A program made the translations under genes and the position numbers. From Prosapia bicincta (taxonomy: Eukaryota > Arthropoda > Insecta > Hemiptera > Cercopidae): a stretch of DNA of 64,000 bases. This document shows, in pieces, positions 1 to 10,805 of this stretch (positions are counted from its first letter, which is position 1; each line of letters opens with the position of its first letter). Location: contig JBAIZL010000006.1 of assembly GCA_036971475.1 (NCBI GenBank), positions 95,599,265-95,663,264 on the forward strand, given 5' to 3'. The notes below the pieces were generated by a model. The model did no database searches and had not been told where the DNA came from. It worked only from the letters and a program-made list of their open reading frames with translations.

Positions 1-1125
1 AACAAATTAATTATAAAAATCAGGAAAAAATCAATTTGAATCAGTTATTGTTAATTTGATAAAGTTTTTTTTTTAATAAAAATAAAATATTGATTTAATA
101 ATGTCATATATTATGACACTGTCATTTTTATCTGTATAGGATGTAATAAAACTAGATGTGACATATTTATTACCCCAATATGTATGTCTATATAACTAAA
201 AGATAAAAATAGATCTTCGAGTCTAAAAAAACTATGCATGACACATTTTCACTCTAACTTTTACGTTTAAAAAAACAATTAAAACATTTAGGCCTTCAAA
301 CAAAAAATCTCTAAATATTTTATCAATAATTTACTCAATTTTTTAGTTACATCTCTAAAATTCATACAATTGTTACAACTGAAACCGTTCAGTTTATAAT
401 CTAAGTTTTATTCGTTTTAGAAAATTTTTAGTTTTAGCAAAATTAAACCGATAACAACACTCATAAACCAAGTTTTATAAAACAGTTTATTTTTAAAATG
501 GCCAGACTAAAGGCATTCAAACTGATTATTCAAATCCAAACCACATTTTAAAGTTATCAGTTACGTGAGACCAATGACCTCCACCACTAGAAACTATCTC
601 AATATTGTTATCTGCTAGTAATACAATTTAAGAAGAGTTCAATCTTTAAAACAAATATAGATTACAATATTTAGAAAAATATATTTTAATACAGAAATTT
701 GTTACTTGGAGTTTTGAGAGAATTAGTCAATTTTATTATTGACACCTTTATAGATAAAGAATCCAATAATGATGGTTATTATAGAAAGGTAAAAACTTGA
801 ACTACTTTGCCTGGATTAAACCTCCAGTGCAAGGAAAAGGAAAAGATTCCCCAAACCTTGTTTTATATTGGTAACAAATACAAATTTATTGTACACAAAA
901 GAATCCAATATACTAAGATTATTACAATGTGTTGCTTGCATCAGCATGGTGCATGGTCCATTACCTTTCAGGTAGAATTGCTTTATACTGGGGCTAAAGA
1001 TAAAAGTTTAACCCATCCATTCTAAAAACACACATGAATATGCGAATTTAGCCTTCAATTTCGTTGTGAGTGTTGCATGTGGTGTGTTGTTTAATTGTGG
1101 TATGTTGTTATTTAAAACTTTCTTA
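1..1125. other. AT-rich intergenic or intronic sequence, no gene seen
   Basis: No exon, RNA gene or transposon signature is recognised here. The stretch should lie inside or beyond the carrier gene whose exon 3 ends at 2593, but no exon coding the second carrier repeat can be read on the minus strand. The only longer open frame (807-1025 plus) has no family features. Confidence 0.5.
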
Positions 1126-1584
1126 CAATTCATGTTTATTTGAGCACCCGAAATAAGTACTGAATAAATGATAAAGCTGTTGAATAATGAATCAAAGAAG
1201 TTTACTTAATTAATGCAATGTTTCAGCAACTAGTTTGTTGCCCTTATCAGGCCTGAAAACAATATTACATTGCTTATAAATACACATATAAAATACAAGT
1301 ACACTCACTACAGTAATTTAAAGATCAATGAAATTTTAGTCAAAATTTTAATAAAATCTTATTTATTAAATAAGATTTCATCAAATTTTTTTACTAAAAT
1401 ACATTGACTTTTTTTTAAAGCCTTAAATTATTAGTGAGTGTACTTGTATTTTTTATGCATATTTATAAACAATGTAATATTGTTTTCAGGTTTGATAATG
1501 GCAACAAACTAGTTGCTGAAACATTGCATTAATTAAGTAAACTTCTTTGAATCAATATTCCACCAGTTTATCATTTATTCTAAG
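1126..1584. mobile_element. Palindromic PLE-type foldback with 9-bp TSD
   Basis: Two arms (about 1161-1366 and 1367-1582) are near-complete inverted repeats of each other, meeting at a short AT palindrome. The direct repeat ACTTTCTTA flanks it at 1117-1125 and 1585-1593. The extra 35 bp at the left end (1126-1160) has no partner in the right arm, like the single-ended tail of described Penelope-like elements. Each arm carries the motif CTGATAA or TTGATAA, a GGCAAC/GTTGCT stem, then GAAAC, the same layout as in the coding PLEs of this window. No protein-coding remnant is left. Confidence 0.7.
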
Positions 1585-2592
1585 ACTTTCTTAAAAATTA
1601 TGGCTAGATATTACAGCTGTCGCTAAGATAAACAACTGGCCACTTAAATTTACCTAAAAATGTGTATACAATTTTAATTGTTCAAATGAAGCCTTATAAA
1701 AGCAAATTTTTGTCAAATCAACAAAATTACAATACCAGATGAAATTGTAATAAATTAAACATTACCCAAAACTCTACAATGAAAGTTTTATGTAATTTAA
1801 TAAATTTTTAACTTAATATTAACAGCCTGTACTCATACTAGATCAAAAAGGATGCCTACAAATTATAATCTATCATAAAAATTAGAATTTATTAACAGTA
1901 TTTTTTTCATACCATTCAAGTTCCAGGAAAAAAGTGAGTAAAAAATTGAGTAAATTGTTCCTATGTAGTAGTGGTAAATTTTAAAATGGTCGGACAAAAT
2001 AATCTTTTTATTAATATGTTTGTAATTTTTTAAAAAATCCTATGCTTTCCTACATGCCATCTGCAATATTGTAAATGTCAAGAACTACTATAGCAGTGAT
2101 GACAAATATACAAAGTTCTGACAAAAAAGCACTTTCATACCACATCACCATAACTTTAATTATTATTTTAAAAATTGAAAAAACGAAAAAACGATGCAAA
2201 TTATAAAACATATATATTTTTTCCCAATAAACAATAATTTTTTTTTACTTTGTAATACTGACTTTTATCTTTATTAAAAATCTATTTAATTTTAATTAAA
2301 CACAAACAGACAGAGACATACTCGTGCATATATACACACACTTCTTATAAACATAAATTATTTACGCTATAAGAAAAACAAGGATGGAAATATGTCCAAA
2401 ACCTGAAAACATATGTCCAGTAAATGTCCAAAACTTGATTAACCACTATAACATGAAACGGCTAACAAAACAATTTGAATTTTAAAACTTATCTAAAACG
2501 GAGAACCCATTTAATTCATAAACAGCTGATTTCCTTTTTAATCAAACAATACATGCATGAAATTACTAGAATAAATGTAACAGTCTTCTTAC
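1585..2592. other. Probable intron of the mitochondrial carrier gene, no other feature seen
   Basis: AT-rich sequence following the donor of exon 3 (minus strand). No recognisable exon, transposon or RNA gene. It is read as intron because the carrier needs further exons downstream and exon 3 ends in a clear GTAAG donor. Confidence 0.5.
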
Positions 2593-2771
2593 CTGCACAT
2601 GATGCTGACAGAACATGTACGATAGCAGTATTTGGACTGATAACTGAATTTAAAAAACTTTTTGTTTGTGAATATGCACAGAAGTAGATAGCTCTTGAAG
2701 GAGCTACTCCAACCAGGTTTGGCCCCAGTCCTTTAAAAAGAGCTCGGGGCCCTTCATGTTGAATTATATGC
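2593..2771 (-). CDS. SLC25A36: SLC25A33/36-type mitochondrial pyrimidine nucleotide carrier, coding exon 3
   Basis: This exon codes about 60 residues that follow exon 2 in frame: the acceptor is a T-rich tract ending TAG at 2774-2772 and the donor is GTAAG at 2592-2588. The product contains [16 protein letters not shown] followed by APSRAIYF, the end of the first carrier repeat and the start of the second transmembrane pair. These strings are characteristic of the SLC25A33/SLC25A36/Rim2 branch, which moves pyrimidine nucleotides across the mitochondrial inner membrane and supports mtDNA maintenance. The exon ends in phase 1 after SASCAG, so the second and third repeats must be coded further left, beyond the window. 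No frameshift or stop is present. Another SLC25 member is possible, but the loop in exon 2 and the APSRAIYF string favour this branch. Confidence 0.9.
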
Positions 2772-3769
2772 CTAAAAAAAAATGTTTTCTGAGTAATGAT
2801 TGCATTTCATTTTGCCTAAAATATATTTCTATAACTGTGAAAAAATATATTTTTGTTTTAAAATTTAATCACGTTGATATGTAAAAGAACTGAAAGGAAA
2901 CTTTCAACTGGATTTAAAATGTAAATATTGTACACTACTAATTTTCAACCATTAAACAAAAATAATTCTTTAAAAGAAATTAGAGGTAATTACTACGTTG
3001 TCTATAATGTAGAAAATTTGTGTTTTTATATGATTACAATCAAAATTTTATCACAACAACATTACAACTACAAGTTGGTGAGGGTAACTCCTCAACTGCT
3101 AATCTGTGAAACGTGATTTAATTTATCTGTGATAGTCCTTTAAAATTAACTAATTTACTATAAATCTTTTGAAAATAGAGACGATTTCATTTTTTCATAT
3201 AAACAAAACCTTTTCCAAAAATTTTTAACACTATAGTTTCTAAGAAAAACTGGCTAAACAATCTGAGAAATGGGAATGTAGATTTCAGAAAACAATTTTG
3301 TGAAGGACAGAATAAGATGTAATTGATTCTGTTATATACGTTGAAACCTTTCATTAAGATACCAATATGGACACCTAATGTGGATGATCTTTCAATATCT
3401 TATTTTATTTCCATAAACCTTGGGAAAAATGAAACTTCTACAACTAGGCCATTCTTTATAATGCGCTGGAAATTTGTGTATATTGATAAAAGATTACATC
3501 TTCGTTGGAATAACACAATACAACAAAAGTTGTTAGAAATACTGTAATATTTTTTCTTGAAATTTTACTAAACAATTGGAATTTAAATTGATACAATACC
3601 TTTACTTAAAATGTTAAAACAGTGTGAAAGCTTTTGGAAAAATTTCTAAAAAATTATATTATTCTATGTAAGATTAGAATGAAGCTAATGAGCTTTTTTT
3701 ACCGGTAGCTTTAGTAACTGGGATACTGAGGTAACTCTGTATGTGCCAATAACAGGCAGGCATACCACA

Positions 3770-4050
3770 CTGGTGAAATTATATCACACCTCTGTTTCTT
3801 TTTGTTTGGAAGGCTCATTCTATTTACAAACTACCAAGTGCGATAATTGCGTCTAGTATTCACAACACTGTCACTGTGGCGAAAGCTGGCACAGATCGTC
3901 CACTCACACACGACGTAAATGAGCAGAACCAGTGACAGAGACAAATCAACCAATGACAGCCGTTTGATCCAGTCACTGCGACTTTTTGCCCACTCACAAC
4001 AGAGGCAACTTCTGATCGATCCATTGTCACTGGAACTGGCATTTTCCATA
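3770..4050 (-). repeat. Unrecognised repeat M, copy 1 (promoter-like block plus start codon)
   Basis: The reverse complement is clearly similar to 50958-51275 over about 280 bp. Both copies have a moderately GC-rich stretch with repeated CAGTGACA and CATTGGTT (inverted CCAAT) words. Both then give a start codon opening a short basic peptide (here MSLPNKKKQR) that runs into IISP. After about 18 codons the two copies diverge. I do not recognise the source: it could be the 5' end of a DNA transposon gene or of a dispersed host gene copy. Open frames on either strand inside it (3831-4078 and 3919-4197) look like by-products. Confidence 0.55.
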
Positions 4051-4869
4051 TTTTGTAATTGGTACCATCAACAAACAAATATCAGTGACAAGTCACCGTG
4101 TCAAAAAATGTCATCCATTCGTACTCACACTGCCACTATGTGTAGGAGCTGGTTTTTAGAAAATAATTCATCTTTAAATATCTTGGAAAAGACATAATAA
4201 TAAACGTAAGTTAGAAACAAAGAAAATTTGTTAGTATTTGACCAAATGCAGGTCCTGTTAACTCTTATTCATATACGTTACTCAAAAATAAATTATAAAC
4301 ACGAATCAAGGGGTTTTAGGTGTTTAAAACAGTGCTTAAAATTGGAAAAAATGGAACTCTACCAAAACACAAATTCTTAGACCTGGAAATTTTTTTATAA
4401 AACAGAGCACCATACTTTACTACATTATTTAGGTATACTACCATATACCTACAAAGTACTGTATTATCCAGTTTAAGTACCCAGATTTGATTATACAAAC
4501 TTAAAAATTCATCAACTGTTATATTCAAGCCAGAACACCTGTACAGACTTAAATTATTCATTATGCAAAAAAATCTTATTAAAAACAAACCTTATTTTAA
4601 TATCACACTATACCTTTTTTAAAATATAGCCATAAAGTATCTGATTAGAATAGATTTGGTTATTGAATAATAAGTTCACTAAAGGGTAGAATTAAATTGC
4701 CTTTGCCATAATAAAGGATTATAGCATAAGATCAAGAAACTAACATTTAACAAACTTTTCCAACTTTATTATCATTTCACAATAAATTTTGTAACTTTAT
4801 TTCATAACGCTGTATACCAAGTAAAAACACAATAGTACATTTTAAAAATTTTGCCAACAATGATTACAT

Positions 4870-5006
4870 ATTTGTTGATTCCATCTTCACATGAGCTACT
4901 AGTTTTTACTACAAAATTCTTGAGATCAGTTACGGTCTGAGTTGACAATGGGACAGACACATCTTCTGAAATGGCCTCCTCAACAGTTATAAAATAAGTG
5001 CTGATA
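4870..5006. repeat. PLE family C fragment (tail plus partial pLTR)
   Basis: It begins with the family C tail (inverted TTGTTGATTCCATCTTCAC, then GAGCTACTAG) and continues into the block GATCAGTTACGGTCTGAGTTGACAA, which recurs at 9663, 17290, 40930, 46920 and 56573. The piece ends near the CTCCTCAACA word. No coding sequence remains. Confidence 0.65.
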
Positions 5007-5037
5007 AAGCCAATTATTACATTCAAAGTAAATGTTA

Positions 5038-5219
5038 TAGATTCTGTGTTGTACATCTTAAAGTTTTTCTAAAATTACACTTTTGGTATTAACTTGCAGT
5101 GAATTATTCAATGCTGTGAATCCCAGCATTGAACAATAAGTTGACTTGGTATGAAACTTGTCTGCTGAAAAATATCAGTAAGTAGTGGTTTTTTTCAAAA
5201 GTTAATACCAAAAGTGTAA
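5038..5219. mobile_element. PLE-like foldback, family B, with 9-bp TSD
   Basis: The direct repeat TAAATGTTA lies at 5029-5037 and 5220-5228. The left arm begins with the tail-like GTGTTGTACATCTTAAAG; the arms pair through ACACTTTTGGTATTAACTT and its inverse. The middle holds the family hallmark GTCTGCTGAAAAATATCAGTAAGTAG in part and a short inverted block around AGCATTGAACAAT. Related copies lie at 10592, 23078, 31680, 41244, 48290, 54605 and 60395. No ORF remains, so assignment to PLEs rests on the shared architecture. Confidence 0.65.
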
Positions 5220-5595
5220 TAAATGTTACAGGTTTATAAGTTAAATTAAAATGTAATTATTACAGAAAATTTGGTACTTTATAAAAAAAAAATATCAAGA
5301 GAAAACTTGATTATACAGAATTTTATTACTGCTATCTTGAGTTTAGGACAATTTATAAACTCAATTTCTATTCATATAGTACTATATATTAATACCAAAT
5401 CCATTAATCATTTAACATTAGTCAGATCAATATTAATTTTTTTTAGAATTAAACCTATTATTATCATAATGATATATAATATGTTTTATTGAAAAATCTT
5501 TACTCTATACACATTTGCTTGTAAATATACATCATGCGTATCAATTTCAACTGCAGTTGAGTTTAGTATTTCCTTTTAGTAAACTCATATATAAC

Positions 5596-5820
5596 TAGAT
5601 ACTTGAACATATATTCATATGTTATACCTGCCAATAGTAGCACTTACCTGTTTTGTTTACTGAGGATGGCCATTTCAGAAATGTATCCAATTAATTTCCT
5701 GAAATCTCCATTCTCAATAATCAAAAAGTAAGTGCTACTGTAGACAAGGGTAACATATCAATATACGTTTAAAGTGTTTTAGTGTAAAACTAGTATATCA
5801 AGTTGAAGATGAAATCAAAT
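5596..5820. mobile_element. PLE family C foldback, degenerate
   Basis: Inverted arms centred on AGTAGCACTTAC / GTAAGTGCTACT enclose a short middle with the motif CTGAGGATGGCCATTTC. A decayed family tail (ACTAGTATATCAAGTTGAAGATG) forms the right end. It abuts the next PLE at 5836, so two independent insertions lie side by side. No convincing TSD was found, in keeping with its divergence. Confidence 0.55.
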
Positions 5821-5835
5821 AACATTAAACTTATA

Positions 5836-6398
5836 AATAATATTCGAGCTGGCTTGTGAGTGAAAGTTATAATTAAATAATAAAAATATATACAACTCAC
5901 AAATATACAATTTTTTATTTCAAACGCGTTTCGACGACTACTTTGTCGTCATCTTCAGTGAAAATACACATATGAAATTAACTAAAAAATATATATATAT
6001 TAAACATAACCTATAAAGTTTTAGCAAAGGTAAAAACAAGTCTTTTTTTTTTCTTCTCCAAAGCTTTTTTAGCCAAATTAGATAGAGGTGGATGGTAAGC
6101 TAATCTAATCCATTTTCTTTCTTCTCTATTTTTTAGTAACGTGCATCTTGAATCATTAATTTTCGTCCGTTTCATTTTGTTATGGATGTTATCTATAAAT
6201 GATTCATTATAATGATTCATTAAAAACTTTTGTTTTTACCTTTGCTAAAACTTTATAGGTTATGTTTAATATATATATATTTTTTAGTTAATTTCATTTG
6301 TGTATTTTCACTGAAGATGACGACAAAGTAGTCGTCGAAACACATTTGAAATAAAAAATTGTATATTTGTGAGTTGTATATATTTTTATTATTTAATT
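5836..6398 (-). mobile_element. Truncated PLE (family A) with inverted pLTRs, coding scrap and 9-bp TSD
   Basis: AAACTTATA repeats at 5827-5835 and 6399-6407. The left end has a tail (5836-5872) that the right end lacks; two inverted pLTR arms of about 170 bp follow, enclosing roughly 200 bp. The enclosed minus-strand frame (6220-6011) reads KWIRLAYHPPLSNLAKKALE and then KRLVFTFAKTL, which resembles the linker between RT and endonuclease in PLE proteins; the rest of the ORF is gone. Each arm carries CTGAAGA-T-GACGAC-loop-GTCGTC-GAAA (plus-strand copy at 6311-6340). An empty copy of the same family sits at 39769-40148. Confidence 0.8.
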
Positions 6399-6407
6399 AA
6401 ACTTATA

Positions 6408-7075
6408 GTTTTTTATACAGATACATATCCTATCTTGATAGTATATTGTAAAGCCTCTAAAATGCTGATGTTCTATAAAGGAACATTAAGTTTATACAAT
6501 TTTAGTATATACATCCACAGATGATACAGCAAAGACCACTTAAGTGATAGAGATGGTGAATTTTGTACATCCGAACTAGTCATCTTGCCGCTATATTATA
6601 ATTTAACTATCAAGTGATGCTTGTAAAATGTTGCCTTTGTTTTATTAGAAAACTTCCAAGTCTTTGGTTTTTTTAAAAAATTTTAAAGCATTCTTTATGT
6701 TTCTTAACACTTATTACCATCTGTTTTATTTTTAAGAAGTATTTGGTCAATTATTACCCATCCTTTAGCATCATACTAGAAAAGATGGAAATAACTCACC
6801 AACTGATTTGTCAAAATTCAGAATTCCAAAACACTGAATGAACAGTGTTTATTGAAATTAAATTAAGCAAAACAATGAAACCGAGGAATATGAATATTAA
6901 TTCATAAGAAAAGAAGAAAACATGTCTTAAATACAAATAAATTCATGTAAAGACTCTTTATATTAATAATATAGTAGAAAATATTGGCAACAACATGAAA
7001 TAATTTTATAAATAAACAATATTTATATTACGAATATAAATTTATTAATTGCAGTTGTTGGGTTGTACAACTTAC
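6408..7075. other. Carrier gene intron, mostly featureless
   Basis: AT-rich intron between exons 2 and 3. Nothing is recognised except 7051-7073, immediately next to the exon 2 donor, which resembles the family B tail (about 20 of 23 bases identical to the copy at 54612). Confidence 0.45.
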
Positions 7076-7354
7076 CTAATACACTGAATGAGTCCCATAG
7101 TTTTTTCTGTAGGCATGCCACCATAATGTGAAATAGCTAGAAACTGTGTTGCATGTCTAGAGGTAACAGTATTTATTCTTCTCCTTTGGTGTGATGGCAA
7201 TATGGTTTTGCATGTAACATGGTTATTTCCTTCAGGGCAAGCAATCTTCGGAAGACACATGTTTTGGACATGGAAGCTGGCTGTTGATGATTGAAGTCGA
7301 GTCTTTACAACTTCTAAAGGACAAGTTACTATGGCACCCATAGTTCCGGCCATC
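7076..7354 (-). CDS. SLC25A36: SLC25A33/36-type mitochondrial carrier, coding exon 2
   Basis: The exon supplies the first carrier signature. After the join to exon 1 the protein reads VAGGMAGTMGAIVTCPLEVV, then KTRLQSS; PLEVVK is the P-x-[DE]-x-x-[KR] motif that closes the first odd-numbered helix. A long hydrophilic loop follows (about residues 37-105), typical of SLC25A33/36 proteins and absent from most SLC25 carriers. Two acceptors are possible: ACAG at 7373, which breaks the frame, and CTAG at 7356-7355, which gives the family-like AGG-M-AGT junction; I chose the second. The donor is GTAAG at 7075-7071 and the exon ends in phase 2, joining exon 3 as R-HIIQHEG. The open frame continues five codons upstream (VPWTR) but that part is intronic on this model. 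Confidence 0.9.
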
Positions 7355-8016
7355 CTAGTCCAAGGAACCAAGTTCTGTAATTAATTTTCTTAATACAAAT
7401 CCACTAACCTAGGAATTTTTAAATAAAGTCATGTAAAGTAAGAACTTAATTTATTTTAAAACTAAATAAGTCATGCAAGTTAACTTTATGTAAATTAACA
7501 TACAACTATTTTATTATCATTCTTTAAACGTAGTAGTACTACTAATCAGAGTAGTTTTCTTGTTTGTAAATTGATTACCACTATGTTATATGATTTTTCA
7601 CTTTTTGTTTAAAAATGCAGTAAAACCTTCTGCAAAAAATGTGTAGAAAACGTTATTCTTGGAAACAGTGGTAAACTAAACATGACACTTTTCAGGGGGC
7701 TTGGAAAGAAACATTTATTCAAATTTCATTGCTGACACAGAGCAACGAAATCATTAAAAAAAATGTTATTAAATTTTTAGTTATACATTTTAAACCTTTT
7801 AGCGCCAGTTTCATTTCCATAAAACACCATGAATACATTCATTATTAATTCTTAACTCAGTTATTAAATCTTAACTATTAAGGGCTACATTATAATTTTT
7901 GCATTAATTTGTTATTTGTGTCAAATCAACATTATCCTACTCCCAATTTTGTTTGTTAACTTCTTTGCCTAGGCCTACATGCTATTGAACAGTGTTAAAA
8001 CTCAAGACGGTTTGGT

Positions 8017-8146
8017 AATCACTGACGAAGGCTGTATCAATGCCAAAACTAGTCTAAGTGAATAAACTATTGTTTAGTGAGATTTTTAGTACTCTCTTTT
8101 ATCATATACCTGGTGAATTGTTCTCATTAGCTAAGCTCTAATTAAC
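8017..8146. repeat. Solo pLTR-like fragment related to the PLE at 34106
   Basis: The right end is the inverse of the tail at 34106-34145 (AGAGCTTAGCTA shared), and the inner part holds CTGACGA-A-GGC, a loop, then GCC-AAAAC, a decayed form of the recurrent stem-loop. It lies in the first intron of the carrier gene. No coding sequence is present. Confidence 0.5.
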
Positions 8147-8149
8147 AAT

Positions 8150-9650
8150 ATATGTTTTAAATTATTTAGAGATCCGTATTCTGATGTTCTTTTACTTCAA
8201 GTTGAATAGCCATAAAATAACTATTTAGTATGCTTTCCTTTATCTAAATAGCTAAAACTAGAAAAGGACAACTTAAATAAAGTAATTGTAGATACTGCAA
8301 CAATGTCGGTGAATAACTATGCAAATGAAAAACTGAGTATGATGCAAATAATTTAACGGGCCTAACAGAATGGCTCTTAAATACCTTTTTTTTTAAAAGA
8401 AATATGTATTGATTTAGAAAACAAATATTTGAAAATAACACTAAGGCATAACTGAGCTAGATAAAAAAGATTTCATAACTAATCATTTGAAGAACTAAGT
8501 AAAAACTATTAACTTAGTTCTTCAAATAATTACTGATAATTTCATCATTCAAATCAAAATGGTTACAACAACTGACTTTCAAAAAGATTTATTTATTTAT
8601 TTGGTATTTAATTAAATGTTACTTATTTGAGGAGAAAATATTCATACATACAGACAGTTCTGCTAATCAAGCTACAGACAATGCAGTCACAAAGAAAAAC
8701 GCTTAGAAAATACTTGATATTTTTTCAATGCAAACCACCACTTCCTCTGTACAACTTAAAGTCGAAGTTCTAACATACTTGCATAAATGTTATCCTTGAT
8801 ATCCCAGTTTGTTTTATTCTCCTATCGTAATAGTTAATTTAGCCCTTTTATCTATTTTTGTATTTTCCGCTTATTCTACAATGGCCAGGTACCTAATAAG
8901 ATTTACCCTGTAGCCTTTGTACTGAACACATAAATGTCAACCGAATCACTTGTAATTTATAGAATCGGAATATAGCATGAAGAGCACTTCTGAAAGAACT
9001 GACAAGAAAACAAAGAAAGTTAGCATCTGTATTTTGAGCTTTGAAGACAGCAAATAGTTGAGCTGTAAAAAAACTACAAACTAAGATATCCCGTAGATGT
9101 ATGTACTTATGTATAAAAGTACTTCCATGATTTTTAAAACCCATAGTAAATAATATCAGCAGTATTTGCTTAATATAACTCTAATAGGAGAAATCAAAGT
9201 GTTGTCTATGAAGGAAGATAACCTGTTGATAGCTTGATAATAAATGAGTGAAAATCCAGATTACTGAGAAATAGTTTTGCCATGTGAAGTGGTTGATTTT
9301 TTAGGAACTTGTGCAAACTGCTTTAAATGCTGGAACTTTTGGTTTGATTATGGACAATTTATTCATGAAATATAAAGCATGACATAATCATAATGATGGT
9401 TCTTAAGGTTTAGTCATGAAAATGAGGCCCCTAGAACCCATTACAGTTTAGCCTTTATCAGAAAGACCAGTATGAAGTTTAAGGAACAGGTACTGAAATG
9501 TTTTTAAAACTGAAGGCTGTCGAGAAGGAGAGTCTTATGAAGTTAATATTAACCCTAGTTTTGAAACCAGATTCCATAATATAGGAGAGGTCAATGGTGT
9601 TATCTAAGACGACTACAAATGTAACACACTTTGTCTTTGAAGCTAAAAAT
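8150..9650. other. Intron 1 of the carrier gene, no feature recognised
   Basis: AT-rich sequence between exons 1 and 2. A short palindrome AACTAAGTAAAAACTATTAACTTAGTT lies near 8491-8520 (given here only as its position and ends). Open frames at 8244-8441 and 8893-9144 have no family features. Confidence 0.4.
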
Positions 9651-9662
9651 ATAAAATTTCAT

Positions 9663-9861
9663 TTGTTGATTCCATCTTCGTGTGAGCTACTAGTAATCAC
9701 TAAACACTTTTAAATGTTTTAAACTTGCCTATAGTAGCACTTACTTTCTTTACTTGAGTTACGGTCTGAGTTGACAAAGGGACACATCTCCCGAAACGGC
9801 CGTCCTCAACAAGCAAAGTAAGTGCTACTATAAGCAAGTTTAAAACATTTAAAAATGTTTA
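9663..9861. mobile_element. PLE family C foldback with 12-bp TSD
   Basis: ATAAAATTTCAT is repeated at 9651-9662 and 9862-9873. The left end is the tail (inverted ATCAACAAATG side), followed by two inverted pLTR arms built on CTTGCCTATAGTAGCACTTAC. The middle keeps TACGGTCTGAGTTGACAA and CTCCCGAAACGGCCGTCC, the 3' block of coding family C copies. There is no ORF. It lies in carrier intron 1. Confidence 0.8.
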
Positions 9862-10591
9862 ATAAAATTTCATGTTATTATTTGTGGGTGTGAAGTAAAA
9901 TATTGGGATGGAGAATGATTGGAGGCAATAAATTACTTGTGATATAGGACAAACTTTACATCTGGGTGTAGTACCAAATAAGGACAAAATATGTGAAAAA
10001 CAATAACAGCTTTAAAACTTAAAAGAAAATCAGTTATGTCTCTGATCTGTCACCAGTAAAAACACAATTAGTATGAACCATTCTCACTAATCAAAATTCT
10101 ATTTAATAGACCTCTTATTGAATTAGAGAAATTGACCAGATTAGAGGTTTCAGGGAAAATGAAGCGTTATTATTACTAAAATATAGTCAAATTAGAGAAA
10201 AAATGAAAATGTAAAATAAAGAGAAAAATTACCAATGCACAATTTCAGTACTGCAGTATTAAAATACTACTTTTCACAGCATTTTTAAAATGAAAATTGC
10301 AGAATTCAAAGTGAACAATCAGTTTTGCTAGCTCTAAAAGAATATCCAGTATTTTTTCATGATTAAAATTTGTTGATAATAATGAAATGTTTCATACATT
10401 TCTTTTGTCACCCATCTCAAAACTAAGCCGGACTACTTGTCTGCCTTGTTTAGGAAGTTGTTTCCTGAGGAACGATATTTTTCCCTAGTGCACTCTCTGC
10501 CATCAAAAATTTCACCTTCTTCACTGCAGTACAAATATAATAGCTTTCAGTTTTTGTGAATTAGTTCAGTTATCTTATAAATTACATTTTA

Positions 10592-10800
10592 ATATGACTT
10601 GGCAAAAAACTACTACTTAATGATATTTTTCAGCAGACGTGTTTCGCACTCGGTTAGTGGATTGAACAATCCTGTGAGTCACTTATATCTTGTCCGTGAC
10701 TCACAGCATTGAACAATGACTGACCTAGTGCAAAACGCATCTGCTGAAAAATAACATTAAGTAGTGGTTTTTTTGCCAAGTGATACCGAAAGTATAAGAA
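10592..10800. mobile_element. PLE-like foldback, family B
   Basis: The arms pair through ACTTGGCAAAAAACTACTACTT on the left and its inverse on the right, with CAGCAGACGTGTTTCGCAC against CAAAACGCATCTGCTG. The centre has two inverted copies of GTGACTCACAGCATTGAACA. Divergence between arms is low enough to fold into a long hairpin. No TSD was resolved. Confidence 0.65.
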
Positions 10801-10805
10801 ATATA

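Noticed and set aside
3831..4197. Overlapping frames on both strands near 3.8-4.2 kb.
   Set aside because: They fall in repeat M copy 1; none shows a family motif, and only the ATG shared with copy 2 is of interest.
6311..6340. A firm call of active hammerhead ribozymes.
   Set aside because: Most copies have an extra base between CTGANGA and stem II, and stems I and III with a cleavage triplet were not established by eye, so only a hammerhead-like motif is claimed.
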